Assembly: GCF_021991875.1 (NCBI RefSeq)
Contig: NZ_JAHLKR010000018.1
Coordinates: 186,001 to 250,000, forward strand
Length of the DNA stretch: 64,000 bases
Source: Mycetohabitans sp. B8
GTDB lineage: Bacteria; Pseudomonadota; Gammaproteobacteria; Burkholderiales; Burkholderiaceae
Direction of reading: 5' to 3'
Shown here: positions 8,623 to 17,569 of the stretch, piece by piece
How positions within the stretch are numbered: position 1 is the first letter of the stretch
How the letters are laid out: the number at the start of each line of letters is the position of its first letter
The notes under the pieces: model-generated
Database searches by the model: none
What the model saw: the letters and a program-made list of their open reading frames with translations, nothing else
Told to the model about the DNA's origin: nothing
Translations under genes and position numbers: made by a program

Positions 8623-9630
8623 ATGGGATACTTAAGACATACAGAGTTATTGGAGGAAGTCAGGGGCGAGGTCGGGGTAACCAAAGCTTCAACTGACCGG
8701 GTCGTCGTGATCTTTCTCTACGAGTCGTTCTCGCTGGCGGACGTCGCTGCGGTGGCCGATGTGCTTAGCGTCGCAAATCGGGTGCTGGAGCGCAGCAGCG
8801 AATGGCGCAATCGCTACGTGGTCAGGCTGATGTCCACGCGTGGCGGCGTGATGGCGTCAACTTCGGGCATTCGCGTATGGACAGATGGACTCGACGCCCG
8901 CTATTTCGGCGCTTCCACGGATACGGTGCTCATCGCCGGTGGTCCAGGTGCCCGCGCGGCTTCCGAGGATTTCGGGCTGGTCGGCTGGTTGCGTAAAATC
9001 GGTCCGTCCACGCGGACGGTGTGCGCGGTAGGTGAGGGCTCGATGGTGCTGGAAGCAGCCGGCGTGCCTGCTTGGCCTGAGCAAAGCCTGCGACGCATCC
9101 GCTCGTCGCCAAAGCCGGGGCCCGCTTCCGGTTGTGTCTCGGACTGCTATCGATCTAACGATGGCTTTTTTACTGCGATGTCGCTGGTTTCGCGCGATTA
9201 CAGCCAAGAGGTTGTTCGGGACGTGGCTGAGTTTCTCATGCCCCGTTGCGCACGCCGCGTCATCGAATGGATGGGGCATCCGACCGCGGCAGTCAGCGAC
9301 ACGATTCGCGCTGCAGCGCGTCGGTTGCAGTCTGGATGCGAGCGTGCGTTATCGATTTCGGATGCGGCACGGGCAGCTGCCATGAGCGAGCGTAACTTCC
9401 TGCGCCGTTTCAAGTTGGAAATGGGTATTACGCCATCGGAGTTTCTGCTCCGGTGCCGCTTGGAAAAGGCATGCGAACTGCTGGTCCGCTCAGACTTGCC
9501 GGTCGATAAAATTGCTCGCCGGACTGGCTTGGGCAGCGGTGTTCGACTGGCGACATTGTTCCGCAAGCGCATGTTCACGTCGCCGACGTCTTACCGCAAC
9601 GCCGCCCGGCGACGCATGGATCAACCCTGA
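8623..9630 (+). CDS. GlxA-type AraC family regulator (DJ-1/PfpI domain plus AraC HTH)
   Basis: 335 residues. The N-terminal half is a DJ-1/PfpI-like fold ('VVVIFLYESFSLADVAAVAD', 'DTVLIAGGPGARAASEDFG', 'RTVCAVGEGSMVLEAAGV'). The C-terminal ~100 residues are an AraC HTH ('LSISDAARAAAMSERNFLRR' and 'VDKIARRTGLGSGVRLATLF'). The usual Cys of the PfpI nucleophile elbow is replaced by Gly in 'AVGEGS', so the domain is probably a sensor rather than an enzyme. The frame is open to a start at 8578; ATG 8623 fits the family length better, but neither start has a strong ribosome-binding site. It is followed by the EAL gene 109 bp downstream. The target genes are unknown. Confidence 0.75.
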   Translation: MGYLRHTELLEEVRGEVGVTKASTDRVVVIFLYESFSLADVAAVADVLSVANRVLERSSEWRNRYVVRLMSTRGGVMASTSGIRVWTDGLDARYFGASTDTVLIAGGPGARAASEDFGLVGWLRKIGPSTRTVCAVGEGSMVLEAAGVPAWPEQSLRRIRSSPKPGPASGCVSDCYRSNDGFFTAMSLVSRDYSQEVVRDVAEFLMPRCARRVIEWMGHPTAAVSDTIRAAARRLQSGCERALSISDAARAAAMSERNFLRRFKLEMGITPSEFLLRCRLEKACELLVRSDLPVDKIARRTGLGSGVRLATLFRKRMFTSPTSYRNAARRRMDQP

Positions 9631-9739
9631 TTGTCTCACGTGCAGCCAATACGCGGCGCGACGCAACCATCGGATGAGTGCGGCCGCCACGTGCGACGCC
9701 GTGTCATGGCGGCGGCTTACCCGAGTGACGGGTGAACGT

Positions 9740-10573
9740 ATGATCATGGATATGCAAGACAGCCTGCGCAGGGAACTGGATATCTACACCAGACGTTCCA
9801 AGGCGTTGGCTGAAGCAGCATGGATCGACGCCAGCCGCGTGATTGATCTCATCGCCCGGGAGGGCTTGGAGGTGCGCTATGTACCCAAGATCGCCGCGTC
9901 GGACTTGCAGTGTGTTGGATTCAAGGCTCAGGCCCGTCTCAAAGGGACATCGGGGCGTGCCGGAACGGACAGCTTCCTCGGTTGCCTAGAGCGTACCGGC
10001 ATCGTCAGCCCAGTCGATGTGTGGCTCTGTGAGGAGGTTGAGCAGGCCATTGGCCAGTGGGCGCAGCGAGAGATGTACCCGGCTGTTTCGATTAAGCTTC
10101 ATCCGGATACGATGGCATGTGGTCCGGCATTTGACGAAGTGATCAAGGCGTTGCGCTACTTGAATGTCGAGATAGAACTTGGCGCGGGTGTGTCGCTTGC
10201 CAAGGACAGCACGCTAAGTTGTGTTGGGCGTTTGCGTGACAGCGGCGCAAAAATAATTATTGACGACTTCGGCGCTGGCTACACAAATTATCAGCGACTT
10301 ATCGGTGCGCATTTTGACTCGGTCAAACTGGATAAAAACCTTATTTGCGGATCGGATTGTGCCCGAGGGCGCGTCGTTCTCGCCGGCGCATGCGACCTGT
10401 GCCGCAAACTTGGTTTGAATGTTATCGCGGCAGGCATTCAGACGCGAGAACAGTTGGAAATCGCCAGAACGCTGGATATCGATTTTTTCGAGGGGCCCTA
10501 TTTCGGACTGGAGTTGTCGTGGGACGAGGCAAGCGAGTATCTTGCCATGCAGCGCCTGCGTCACACGGCCTGA
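9740..10573 (+). CDS. Degenerate EAL-domain protein, probably non-catalytic
   Basis: 277 residues from ATG 9740 (GGTG upstream; the open frame extends back to 9512 inside the regulator gene). The whole protein is an EAL fold, normally a cyclic-di-GMP phosphodiesterase. It keeps 'DDFGAGYTNYQRL' and 'FDSVKLDKNLI', but the signature EAL is replaced ('GFKAQARL'), the NLS motif reads 'SIKLHPD', the 'ELEITE' glutamate region reads 'IELGAGV', and 'AEGVE' reads 'IAAGIQT'. The metal-binding glutamates are therefore missing and catalysis is unlikely. It may bind c-di-GMP or a partner protein as an effector. The stop is 22 bp before the membrane sulfatase gene, so the two are probably co-transcribed. 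Confidence 0.8.
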   Translation: MIMDMQDSLRRELDIYTRRSKALAEAAWIDASRVIDLIAREGLEVRYVPKIAASDLQCVGFKAQARLKGTSGRAGTDSFLGCLERTGIVSPVDVWLCEEVEQAIGQWAQREMYPAVSIKLHPDTMACGPAFDEVIKALRYLNVEIELGAGVSLAKDSTLSCVGRLRDSGAKIIIDDFGAGYTNYQRLIGAHFDSVKLDKNLICGSDCARGRVVLAGACDLCRKLGLNVIAAGIQTREQLEIARTLDIDFFEGPYFGLELSWDEASEYLAMQRLRHTA

Positions 10574-10595
10574 ACGACCAAGCTGAGCGAACATC

Positions 10596-12650
10596 ATGCG
10601 CTCGTTGAGATTTGCCAGGTCCGCGCTCCTCGTGCTGATGGTGGGAAGTATCAGCTTCGAGGCGTTTCGCATTGCTTATTTGCTGTATTACGGCGGCGCG
10701 GCACAAGTGCTCGACAACGTCGCCGAGACGTTGCACGCGCTTTGGATCGGTTGGCGATTTGACTTGAGGGTGCTGTCGATCGCGATCCTAGGGGGGCTGC
10801 TGCCCGTCTTCGTGGTAACGAAGTGGCGCCCGCTCAAGCGTGCCGCCGGGTTGCTGCAGCGCCTGTCGATCGCAGCGATACTGCTGTGCGTCAACCTGGG
10901 CTCCGCTTGCCAATTCTATTACTACGATTTCTATGGCAGCCCGTTCAATCCGATGGTGTTTGGGTTGCTGGGCGCCGATCCGTGGGGGACGCTGGCGGCG
11001 GCGCGTAGTCAGTATCCGGTCGTGCGATGTGCGCTACTGATGGCGCTCGTCACCGCTGTGCAGATGTGGGTCATCCTGCGGCTTTCCGGGAGCGCGCGTA
11101 TCGATCGAAATGAGCAAGCGCGGCCTCGCGAACGCATGCGTTGCGTGCTGGACGGCGCAGTGCTGGTCGTGTTGCTGCTCGGCTTGGCCCGTGGTGGCCT
11201 GGGCGAGTCCGCGCTCGACTCACACGATGCGCAGATTTCTTCGCGCGGATGGGTCAATGACTCGGTGCGCAACGCTGCACAGGCGCTTTACGACGCCTAT
11301 GTCGACCGGCGCAGCCAGGCCAGGATCGACGAGGATCCCGCATGTCAATTGGCGCGCTACGGGTTCCGCTCCACCGATGAACTGGCTCGCGCCGTCGGCG
11401 CCGCCTCCGGTGCGCCGCCGGACCTGGAAAGCGTGGTGTTCCGCCGCACCCCGGAGAACCGATTTCTGGCTGCGCATCCACCCCATGTGGTTTTTGCGCT
11501 GATGGAGTCCTGGGGCGCGCATCCGCTCGAATTCAGCACGGCCTCCATCGACGTGGCGGGCGTGATGGCAGAGCACTTGCAAAGCGATTACCTGTTCCAC
11601 AACGTTTTCCCAGCACGGCTCGGCGGCCACGCGGCGCTCGAGGCGCTATTGCTGAACTCGCCGGTTTCGCCGCTGACGCAAGGTGACCAGGGATTCGTCA
11701 CCTATTCGACATCGGCCGCGCTGCCGTTTAAGACTAAAGGCTATCGAACTGTATTCGTCTATGGCGGCATCGGTGCGTGGCGGTCTGTGGCGCGTACGAT
11801 GCGGCGTCAGAACTTCGACGAAGTGTACGACATGGCAGCCATCATCGGCAGGTACCCGGACGCAAAACGCACGATTTGGGGCGTGTACGATGAGTACCTG
11901 TTTCGATTCGCGTTCGATTTGCTGGCTACTCGCGACGCGCTAGGCCAAAAGATCTTTCTGTTCGTCATGAGTACAACGAACCGTCCCCCTCACACCGTGC
12001 CGAGTCATTATTTACCTCCACCGCTGGACTTGAGCGACATGCGCCGGCATTTTGCAGCCGATTTCGACAAGGGCAGCCGCATGATGCAAACGTATCAGTA
12101 TGCCACTCACCAGCTGGGGATGTTCATCAGTCGGGTCGAGGCCGCGCCATTCGGCAGCAAGACCATTGTCGCGGCAACCGGCGATCACCCCATGCGTGGG
12201 TTGTTCCGGTACCAGCGGCCGGAGCAGAGCCGAGAGCTGTATCGTGTACCGGGCTTCTTCCGTGTGCCGCCGCGGTACCGTCCTAGTTTTGTGCCGGATT
12301 TGCAACGCTACGCCGGGCACGCAGATTTCTTTCCGACGCTGTACCATCTCGCGCTGTCTGATGCGCGTTATCCGGCGTTCGGGCACAGCCTGTTCGCGCC
12401 CGCTGCGCAGGCCGAGCAATTTGCCGTGATCAACTTCAAGACGATGTTCAGCCGCGACGGCGCGATGATGCCGCTGGTCGGCGAGCCAGCTGCATTCCGC
12501 TGGCAGCAGCCTACGTACGCGCTCGTGCCGGATGATGCGCCCTCAGCGCTGCTTAGCGAGCAGGCCGCACGGGCGCGGGCGCGGATTGCGCTGGCGGACT
12601 GGTATGTGCGCTACCAGGTCATTCGTGCGCGCACAGGCGAAGGATACTGA
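10596..12650 (+). CDS. LTA-synthase-like inner-membrane sulfatase-family protein
   Basis: 684 residues. About five N-terminal membrane segments (within residues 1-205) are followed by a periplasmic sulfatase/alkaline-phosphatase-fold domain of the LtaS/MdoB type, which transfers phospho-alcohol head groups to envelope glycans. Visible landmarks: first metal motif 'VVFALMESWGAHPLEF', 'MSTTNRPPHTVPSHYLPPP', and the second metal motif 'VAATGDHPMRGLF' (Asp-His kept). The segment that normally carries the catalytic Thr reads 'ARLGGHAALEALLLNS' (G343-G344-H345), with no Thr at the expected place. Activity is therefore uncertain. It follows the EAL gene by 22 bp. The substrate cannot be told from sequence. 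Confidence 0.8.
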   Translation: MRSLRFARSALLVLMVGSISFEAFRIAYLLYYGGAAQVLDNVAETLHALWIGWRFDLRVLSIAILGGLLPVFVVTKWRPLKRAAGLLQRLSIAAILLCVNLGSACQFYYYDFYGSPFNPMVFGLLGADPWGTLAAARSQYPVVRCALLMALVTAVQMWVILRLSGSARIDRNEQARPRERMRCVLDGAVLVVLLLGLARGGLGESALDSHDAQISSRGWVNDSVRNAAQALYDAYVDRRSQARIDEDPACQLARYGFRSTDELARAVGAASGAPPDLESVVFRRTPENRFLAAHPPHVVFALMESWGAHPLEFSTASIDVAGVMAEHLQSDYLFHNVFPARLGGHAALEALLLNSPVSPLTQGDQGFVTYSTSAALPFKTKGYRTVFVYGGIGAWRSVARTMRRQNFDEVYDMAAIIGRYPDAKRTIWGVYDEYLFRFAFDLLATRDALGQKIFLFVMSTTNRPPHTVPSHYLPPPLDLSDMRRHFAADFDKGSRMMQTYQYATHQLGMFISRVEAAPFGSKTIVAATGDHPMRGLFRYQRPEQSRELYRVPGFFRVPPRYRPSFVPDLQRYAGHADFFPTLYHLALSDARYPAFGHSLFAPAAQAEQFAVINFKTMFSRDGAMMPLVGEPAAFRWQQPTYALVPDDAPSALLSEQAARARARIALADWYVRYQVIRARTGEGY

Positions 12651-13181
12651 CCGACATCGGCCGATGCGCAACGCAGACCGATCGGGCGGCCTCGGCTCCA
12701 CGATGGCACTGGCATGACCGCCGCATTGGACGCCTAGTCTGCTGATCCGAGACCCGATCGCGAGACTTCGATGACCGTGCGCTGTCTGGACGCCTTGTTC
12801 GATTTCGCGGTCATCCTGACGCTGCTGGTGTCGTCGCCGCGGCTTCCTGGGACGAAGCTGGGCCGGCGGCGGAACGCCGCCATGCCGATGCAAGCGCGCG
12901 CATCTGGACATTGGCCGTGGTGTGCCAAGGCCCAACGCAATCGCCGTCGACCATCGCGCAACGGGGCCGCTAGGGTGCGAGTGTGCACTTGGTTGATGAG
13001 GGTAGCGTTTCATCCATTAGCACAGTGATACGATGGCCACCACCTTGACTGCCGCGCGTGCGGCGACGTGGCGCGTATTGGGCCCGGGCGGTGCAGGTTT
13101 GGCGTTGCCGTGAGCCGGCCTGTATTATGCGTCACACGGTCGCATCCACGGTGCGGGACGCAATCCATGCCGCAGGCGCCG
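12651..13181. other. Intergenic region upstream of the FNR-type regulator
   Basis: About 530 bp of GC-rich sequence with several overlapping open frames on both strands, none with a plausible ribosome-binding site or recognisable product. I could not identify a decayed gene here. Confidence 0.4.
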
Positions 13182-13187
13182 GTATAA
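13182..13187 (+). promoter_or_regulatory. Consensus -10 element abutting the fnr start codon
   Basis: A perfect TATAAT ends 8 bases before the ATG at 13196. If used, transcription would begin at or within a base or two of the start codon, giving a leaderless mRNA. This fits the absence of a ribosome-binding site before that ATG. No convincing -35 hexamer is seen at 17 bp spacing, so another regulator or sigma factor may help. Confidence 0.4.
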
Positions 13188-13195
13188 TTTGCGCC

Positions 13196-14014
13196 ATGAC
13201 TCTTTCCATTGCCGAACATCATGCCGGGCCGCATGCCGATGCCGCGCATCGCGCAAACGCGGCGAACTGTCACAGCCTGCATCATGTCGACGAGCGTGTC
13301 GCGGTTGACAGCGGCGAGTCGAAGCGGCGTGACGTGTCGCGCTGTTCGGGCTGCGCGTTGCGCAACCTATGCTTGCCGCCGGAATTGTCGAGCGACGACA
13401 TCGAGCAGTTTCATCAGGTCGTCAGCATGAAGCGTCTGGTGCGCCGTGGCGACGTGCTGCATCGTTGCGATGATCCGTTTCGCAATATCTTTGCCATCAA
13501 GACCGGCTCGTTCAAGACAGTCATGGTGCTGCGCGATGGCCGCGAGCAGGTTACCGGCTTTTACTTGCCGGGTGACGCGCTGGGCCTCGATGGCGTGTGC
13601 TCGGACCGCCATCGCTGGGATGCCGTCGCGCTCGAAGACAGCTTGGTGTGCATGGTGTCGTTTGCGCGGCTCGAGGCGTTCTGTCATCGGCAGCCAGCGA
13701 TGCAGCGGCATCTGCACCGGATGCTCAGTGGAGAGATCGTGCGCGAATCCGGGCTTAGCGTATGGCTGGGCACGATGAATGCCGCGGAACGCGTGGCGGC
13801 GTTCTTGCTGAACCTATCAAAGCGCTTTGCCGTGCGGGGTTATTCGCCGAACGAGTTCCAGTTGAGGATGACCCGGGCGGAGATGGGCAGTTATCTGGGC
13901 TTGAAGCTCGAAACCGTGAGCCGGATATTGTCCGGCTTCAACCGAGCAGGGCTGGTCGACACGCAGGGCAGGAACATCCGGATTCTCGATGCGGCTGCGC
14001 TTGCCGCCGTCTAG
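13196..14014 (+). CDS. fnr: FNR/ANR-type oxygen-responsive Crp family regulator
   Basis: 272 residues. The N-terminus carries 'CSGCALRNLC' (C-x2-C-x5-C), and the fourth ligand lies in 'EDSLVCMVSF', together matching the four cysteines that hold the oxygen-labile [4Fe-4S] cluster. A cyclic-nucleotide-binding-type beta roll and dimerisation helix follow, then a Crp-type HTH with 'GSYLGLKLETVSRILSGF', including the Glu-Ser-Arg recognition triplet of true FNR proteins. It would activate micro-oxic and anaerobic genes. The frame is open upstream to 13058, but the ATG at 13196 gives the family length. It is monocistronic, with a GC-rich inverted repeat just after the stop (14022-14043). Confidence 0.88.
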   Translation: MTLSIAEHHAGPHADAAHRANAANCHSLHHVDERVAVDSGESKRRDVSRCSGCALRNLCLPPELSSDDIEQFHQVVSMKRLVRRGDVLHRCDDPFRNIFAIKTGSFKTVMVLRDGREQVTGFYLPGDALGLDGVCSDRHRWDAVALEDSLVCMVSFARLEAFCHRQPAMQRHLHRMLSGEIVRESGLSVWLGTMNAAERVAAFLLNLSKRFAVRGYSPNEFQLRMTRAEMGSYLGLKLETVSRILSGFNRAGLVDTQGRNIRILDAAALAAV

Positions 14015-14179
14015 GTGCGCCGGCGCCCGCCTGAACGGGGGCGCTGCCTGGCGTGCCGTGCGTCACTGCAGCGGTTGCCTGCCGTTAATTGGCGATATTC
14101 GCGCTGACCAGGAAGCTTGCTTCCGCTAACACGAGATAAGCCACCGTTCCGCTACTTGTTGCGGCTGCCCAAACCCACC

Positions 14180-14420
14180 GACCGGGCTTCGCGGGATGAG
14201 CGCGATCCATTCGCTTACGTCGGTGACGGACCACGCCTGCAGCGTGGCTTGCTGGGCTGGACGCAGCGTCGTACGCTAAGCCTGCGAGTTCAATGGCGTC
14301 GCCTTTTCGACACCACCGAAAACTTTGCTGACCAACCCGAACAATGTATCGATATCGGATTTTTGCGGGGCGGCAAGTTGTCCCGTGGTCACGACGCACG
14401 GATAGACTCCTTGGACGTGA
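14180..14420 (-). pseudogene. Phasin family protein remnant
   Basis: The minus-strand frame gives 'GQLAAPQKSDIDTLFGLVSK' then 'VFGGVEKATPLNSQA', an in-frame TAG (14276-14278), and 'RTTLRPAQQATLQAWSVTDV' then 'SEWIAL'. This matches the start of polyhydroxyalkanoate granule phasins (QLAAAQKAN...ETLFGL..KAFEGVEKLVELN), which coat PHA granules. The true start codon and the C-terminal half are gone. Confidence 0.6.
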
Positions 14421-14456
14421 GAGACGGACGCAGGCTCGGATGACTTGGCCGCGGAA

Positions 14457-14663
14457 CTAGGCGGAAAATCGTACGCGCGAGCATGCGTCGAGGATCGACT
14501 GGCCAACCCGCGTCAGCCTCGGCGAGCGGCCGCCGCAGGCCTGGTCGTGTAATACGACGAGTTGGCGCTCGAGCAGCGTGCCAAGCTCGGCGCGACTCAA
14601 ATCGATCTGGTCTGGCGAGTGCTTAATGAGCATGAGGGTCGCGAATTCGTGTGGACTCAACAT
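14457..14663 (-). CDS. Small conserved hypothetical protein
   Basis: 68 residues starting 'MLSPHEFATLMLIKHSPDQI' from an ATG at 14663 with AGGAG six bases upstream. The open frame extends to 14762, but the extra N-terminus has no ribosome-binding site. It has a helix-rich, winged-helix-like look ('DLSRAELGTLLERQLVVL', 'PRLTRVGQSILDAC'), and similar short proteins are, from memory, common in Burkholderia. It could be a small DNA-binding or regulatory protein. Function unknown. Confidence 0.6.
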   Translation of the reverse strand: MLSPHEFATLMLIKHSPDQIDLSRAELGTLLERQLVVLHDQACGGRSPRLTRVGQSILDACSRVRFSA

Positions 14664-15216
14664 TCTCGGCTCCTGACTAACAACCCCGGTTCTGTAGAAA
14701 TGACTTGGGCTCGCAAAAAATCCGGTTAAATATGCCAATTCCCTCCGGCGACTGGAGAACAATTCGTTCCCCTACCATTGAACGGCATTTTTGACTGTGT
14801 CCAATGGATTAAGCGTGGTGGGTAGGTATTAATTGCAGCCTGGACAGAATAATGTGCCGGCTCGAATTGCGTTGCACCACAAACGTTTTTCGAGGCCAGG
14901 AGCGAATATTAATCTGCTCTAAATCGCGCTGCAATAGCCTGCAAAAAATTATATGTTTGCTTACACCACGATACGATGAGCGGGCAAGCGCACGGGCATT
15001 TGATTAACGTGAATGAGTAGCGGTAAACCGTGGACTGGGGGCTCTGCGGGCACCTCGACATACATTAGGTATTTGAAACAACCGTCCTATTGTCATTCCA
15101 TTATCACGAAAATGCGGCACGATGGATGTCGCGTGGCTGCGGCATATTGAATTTTGAAATAATTCAACGTAACTAATTAGTTCGTTCTGAACAATTCGCT
15201 TTGCTCTGCGGCAAGT
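14664..15216. other. AT-richer intergenic region
   Basis: About 550 bp, clearly lower in GC than its neighbours, with no gene recognised. It separates the small protein gene from an IS remnant and may be the old flank of an insertion. Confidence 0.45.
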
Positions 15217-15830
15217 TCATGCCGCTGGCACCATGTGAGCCTCGCGATCGAGCAGAGCAGCCCGGATCAGGGCGTAAAAAAGCCGCAGCTTCCTGAGCAT
15301 CATGCGCAGGTTGTGGCCGGCACCGCATAGCACCACATGGATGGCATCGCCTAGCGCCCCTTTGAGCCAGTTGCGATCGAGCTTGCCGTCTGCTTTATCG
15401 GCGCCCGGGTCTGCAAGTACGTCTCACCCGTAAAAACTTGCCAGTACGGGTTCTTCAGCCACTGCCAGACCACGTCCTCGTCCGACAGGTCGAAGGCGTG
15501 CTGCAAGTACAGCAACCCCGCGATCAAACGCGGCGACGTTGCCGGCCGGCCGCGGTGCGACACGAAGCTCGCGCTCATCGCCGTGCTCAATCGGTCCCAG
15601 TCGATCAGATCAGCCAATTGCACCAACGGATGCTTCAAGTTGATTTGCTCGCGCAGCGGCTGGCGGAATACATCCCCCTCTGGCACCGGCGTCTTCGGAC
15701 CCATTCAACCCTCGTCGAGATTTGCAGGAAATTCACGCCAATATGCCTGCCTCTTGCAATTCCCACCATACCATTTCAGCTTCCCAGTCTTGCTGCATAG
15801 GCCTGGACGGATTGTTCAGGTCCGACTAGC
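15217..15830 (-). mobile_element. IS5-family element remnant with internally deleted transposase
   Basis: The N-terminal part (15704 down to about 15405) encodes the DUF772-type start of an IS5 transposase ('LVQLADLIDWDRLSTAMSAS', 'DEDVVWQWLKNPYWQVFTGE'). It then joins, out of frame, to the transposase C-terminus ('DKADGKLDRNWLKGALGDAI', 'GAGHNLRMMLRKLRLFYALI'), with stop at 15217-15219. The whole DDE catalytic core is missing. The joint falls at the short word GCGCCGAT, shared in pattern with the intact N-terminal coding sequence of the second copy at 17.8-18.4 kb. The element's left-end sequence up to about 15830 matches that of the second copy. Non-autonomous. Confidence 0.82.
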
Positions 15831-15835
15831 TAGGA

Positions 15836-16190
15836 TTGCTTGCATGGCGATGAATTAAAGCACCCTGACGTGGACGCCGCGCTTCTATTCACGGCACTGC
15901 GGCAGCCGGGATCCAGTCATTCAGAGGGGCTGGGTCTTGTATTTTCAGCGACCGCGCATCGGTGCGCCCGTCACGCCGCAGCATACCTTGATGGCGAAGC
16001 GCTTCGACCAGCTTCATACGCGCAGTGACGACCACGGATTTTTGCAGGCGGAGCACCGTGGAGGTTTGCCGTTCCTGCCGCCGAGTATTCGGCGCACACG
16101 AGCAAGCGCGATTTCAGTTGGGCGTTGACATCGCACGACCCAGCCGAGAAAATCTCGTTGTTTAGTAGCACGTCGTAAATACTTTTTCCA
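15836..16190. other. Intergenic region between IS remnant and DUF799 remnant
   Basis: No gene recognised. The 5' part of the DUF799 lipoprotein gene should lie here, but its signal peptide and N-terminal motifs cannot be found, suggesting deletion or replacement. Confidence 0.4.
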
Positions 16191-16661
16191 TTGCTCATCG
16201 GATACTATGTGGTACCGGTGACGCCCATGGAGGAAACGTTCAAGTACAACGGGCCGACCACGCCGACGGATATTCAAGGTGTCACGCCCGCGAAGCTTCG
16301 CGACATCTTCGGTGCTGACGCAGCGCTCTATACGAAGGTCAAGCGATATGGCTGCGTCTACACCGTGCTCGACAGTAAGACGGTCGTGGCAGCATCGGCC
16401 TAGCTTGTTAATCTGAAAACCGGCGATGTGCTGTGGCAGGGCGAGGGGCGTGCTACCGGTGACGAGGAGGGCGCCAACGTCAACGTCGGTGCATTCGGAT
16501 TGATCGACATATTGGCACAGGCCGCGATCAAGCAGGTTGCGCATACGCTGTCCGACGACAGCGTTGACGTCGCGAATCTGGCGAGCCGGCGCCTGTTGTC
16601 GGCCGGGCCGCCGGCTGGCTTGCTTTACGGGCCGCGCTCGCCGAAGTACGGAACCGATTGA
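16191..16661 (+). pseudogene. DUF799 (GNA1162-like) lipoprotein remnant
   Basis: The frame reads 'IGYYVVPVTPMEETFKYNGP', 'GVTPAKLRDIFGADAALYTK', then TAG at 16401-16403, then 'LVNLKTGDVLWQGEGRATGD' and ends 'AGLLYGPRSPKYGTD'. This is the body and C-terminus of a DUF799 outer-membrane-associated lipoprotein, found in other Proteobacteria beside a CsgG-like and a DUF4810 lipoprotein. A single stop, probably from AAG to TAG, splits it, and the N-terminus with lipobox is missing. Confidence 0.75.
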
Positions 16662-16820
16662 CAGCCGCCCCTCGCTGCGTTTGCCGCACGAAGCGCGGTG
16701 TCGCGGTTGAGATGCGCAGCGGACTATTTTCGGGCGCCCAGCCATCGGTGCGGCGGTATCGCTACTTGACTTCGTGCGGTGGCTATATTGCTCCTTCGAT
16801 CCACTTTCGGAGTCTTTTCG

Positions 16821-17372
16821 ATGGGGCAATTCATGAGCAGCCTGACACGGGGCAATGGGGCGTCGCTGGAAAACCAGCATGCAAGGACTGCGGAATCGAC
16901 GCAACAACAGCGCACGTCGGCTCCGGTTCCAAGCCAAGCTAGTACAATGGAATCTCTGCGGGGGCTGCCGAGCCAAGCGGAACAGCGGCCCAATTTGGCG
17001 AGCCGGCGTGGCCGTCCTCTTGGGCCAATCGATACCGGGAGAGCCAATGCGTTATGGCGAAATGCACGGGATCGACATAATGCCCCCAGCATCCCAGAGA
17101 CCGTGGAAACGCCGGGCGACGGCGTTTCGCCTATGCTATGGGAGCGGTCCAGGCGCGACGGCTACGGGGCACCCGGCTCATCGTCGCCGGATATGCCGCC
17201 ACTCACTCACGCCTCCACCCCCGAGTTTTCGATCAATGCTGCGTTTCAGCACCCGCCGGCGGCTCAGCCCGTGAGCACGCCGCCGGTGTCGCCGTCTCTG
17301 ACCCAAGGCACGCCGCTGTTTAATGACCAGCAGCGTCGAGAACTGGAAGATTTCTTCCGGAGTATCGAATAG
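16821..17372 (+). CDS. Ser/Pro/Gln-rich hypothetical protein, candidate type III effector
   Basis: 183 residues from ATG 16821, with CGGAG eight bases upstream. No signal peptide or membrane segment. The first 50 residues are rich in Ser, Thr, Gln and Asn and poor in acidic residues ('MGQFMSSLTRGNGASLENQ', 'TQQQRTSAPVPSQASTMES'), the composition typical of type III secretion signals. The rest is largely disordered-looking and Pro-rich ('PPAAQPVSTPPVSPSLTQG') with a short helical tail ('DQQRRELEDFFRSIE'). It sits between two IS5-type remnants and beside decayed plasmid-type genes, within 15 kb of the T3SS locus. I recognise no enzymatic domain; the effector idea is inference. Confidence 0.5.
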   Translation: MGQFMSSLTRGNGASLENQHARTAESTQQQRTSAPVPSQASTMESLRGLPSQAEQRPNLASRRGRPLGPIDTGRANALWRNARDRHNAPSIPETVETPGDGVSPMLWERSRRDGYGAPGSSSPDMPPLTHASTPEFSINAAFQHPPAAQPVSTPPVSPSLTQGTPLFNDQQRRELEDFFRSIE

Positions 17373-17569
17373 CGGCCTATCCGACGCCCAACGATTCCAA
17401 GCAGCGATATTGTTCAACTGAAGCAATCGAGACCGTTCTCCGAAATGGAAACGGTCCGAAAAATCAGACAGGTCAGAATCACCTGTCCGAGCGGCGAGAC
17501 TTGGTTATGTCCACATCCTTGCGGGGATTGGCCTAGGAGTGCACAAGCAACTGGATTGCTGGTGGTCGT

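Noticed and set aside
12543-13028. Overlapping open frames before fnr
   Set aside because: Translations on both strands show no family text and no start signals.
16014-16976. 320-codon minus-strand open frame across the DUF799 relic
   Set aside because: Basic, low-information shadow of GC-rich sequence; the plus strand shows clear DUF799 homology.
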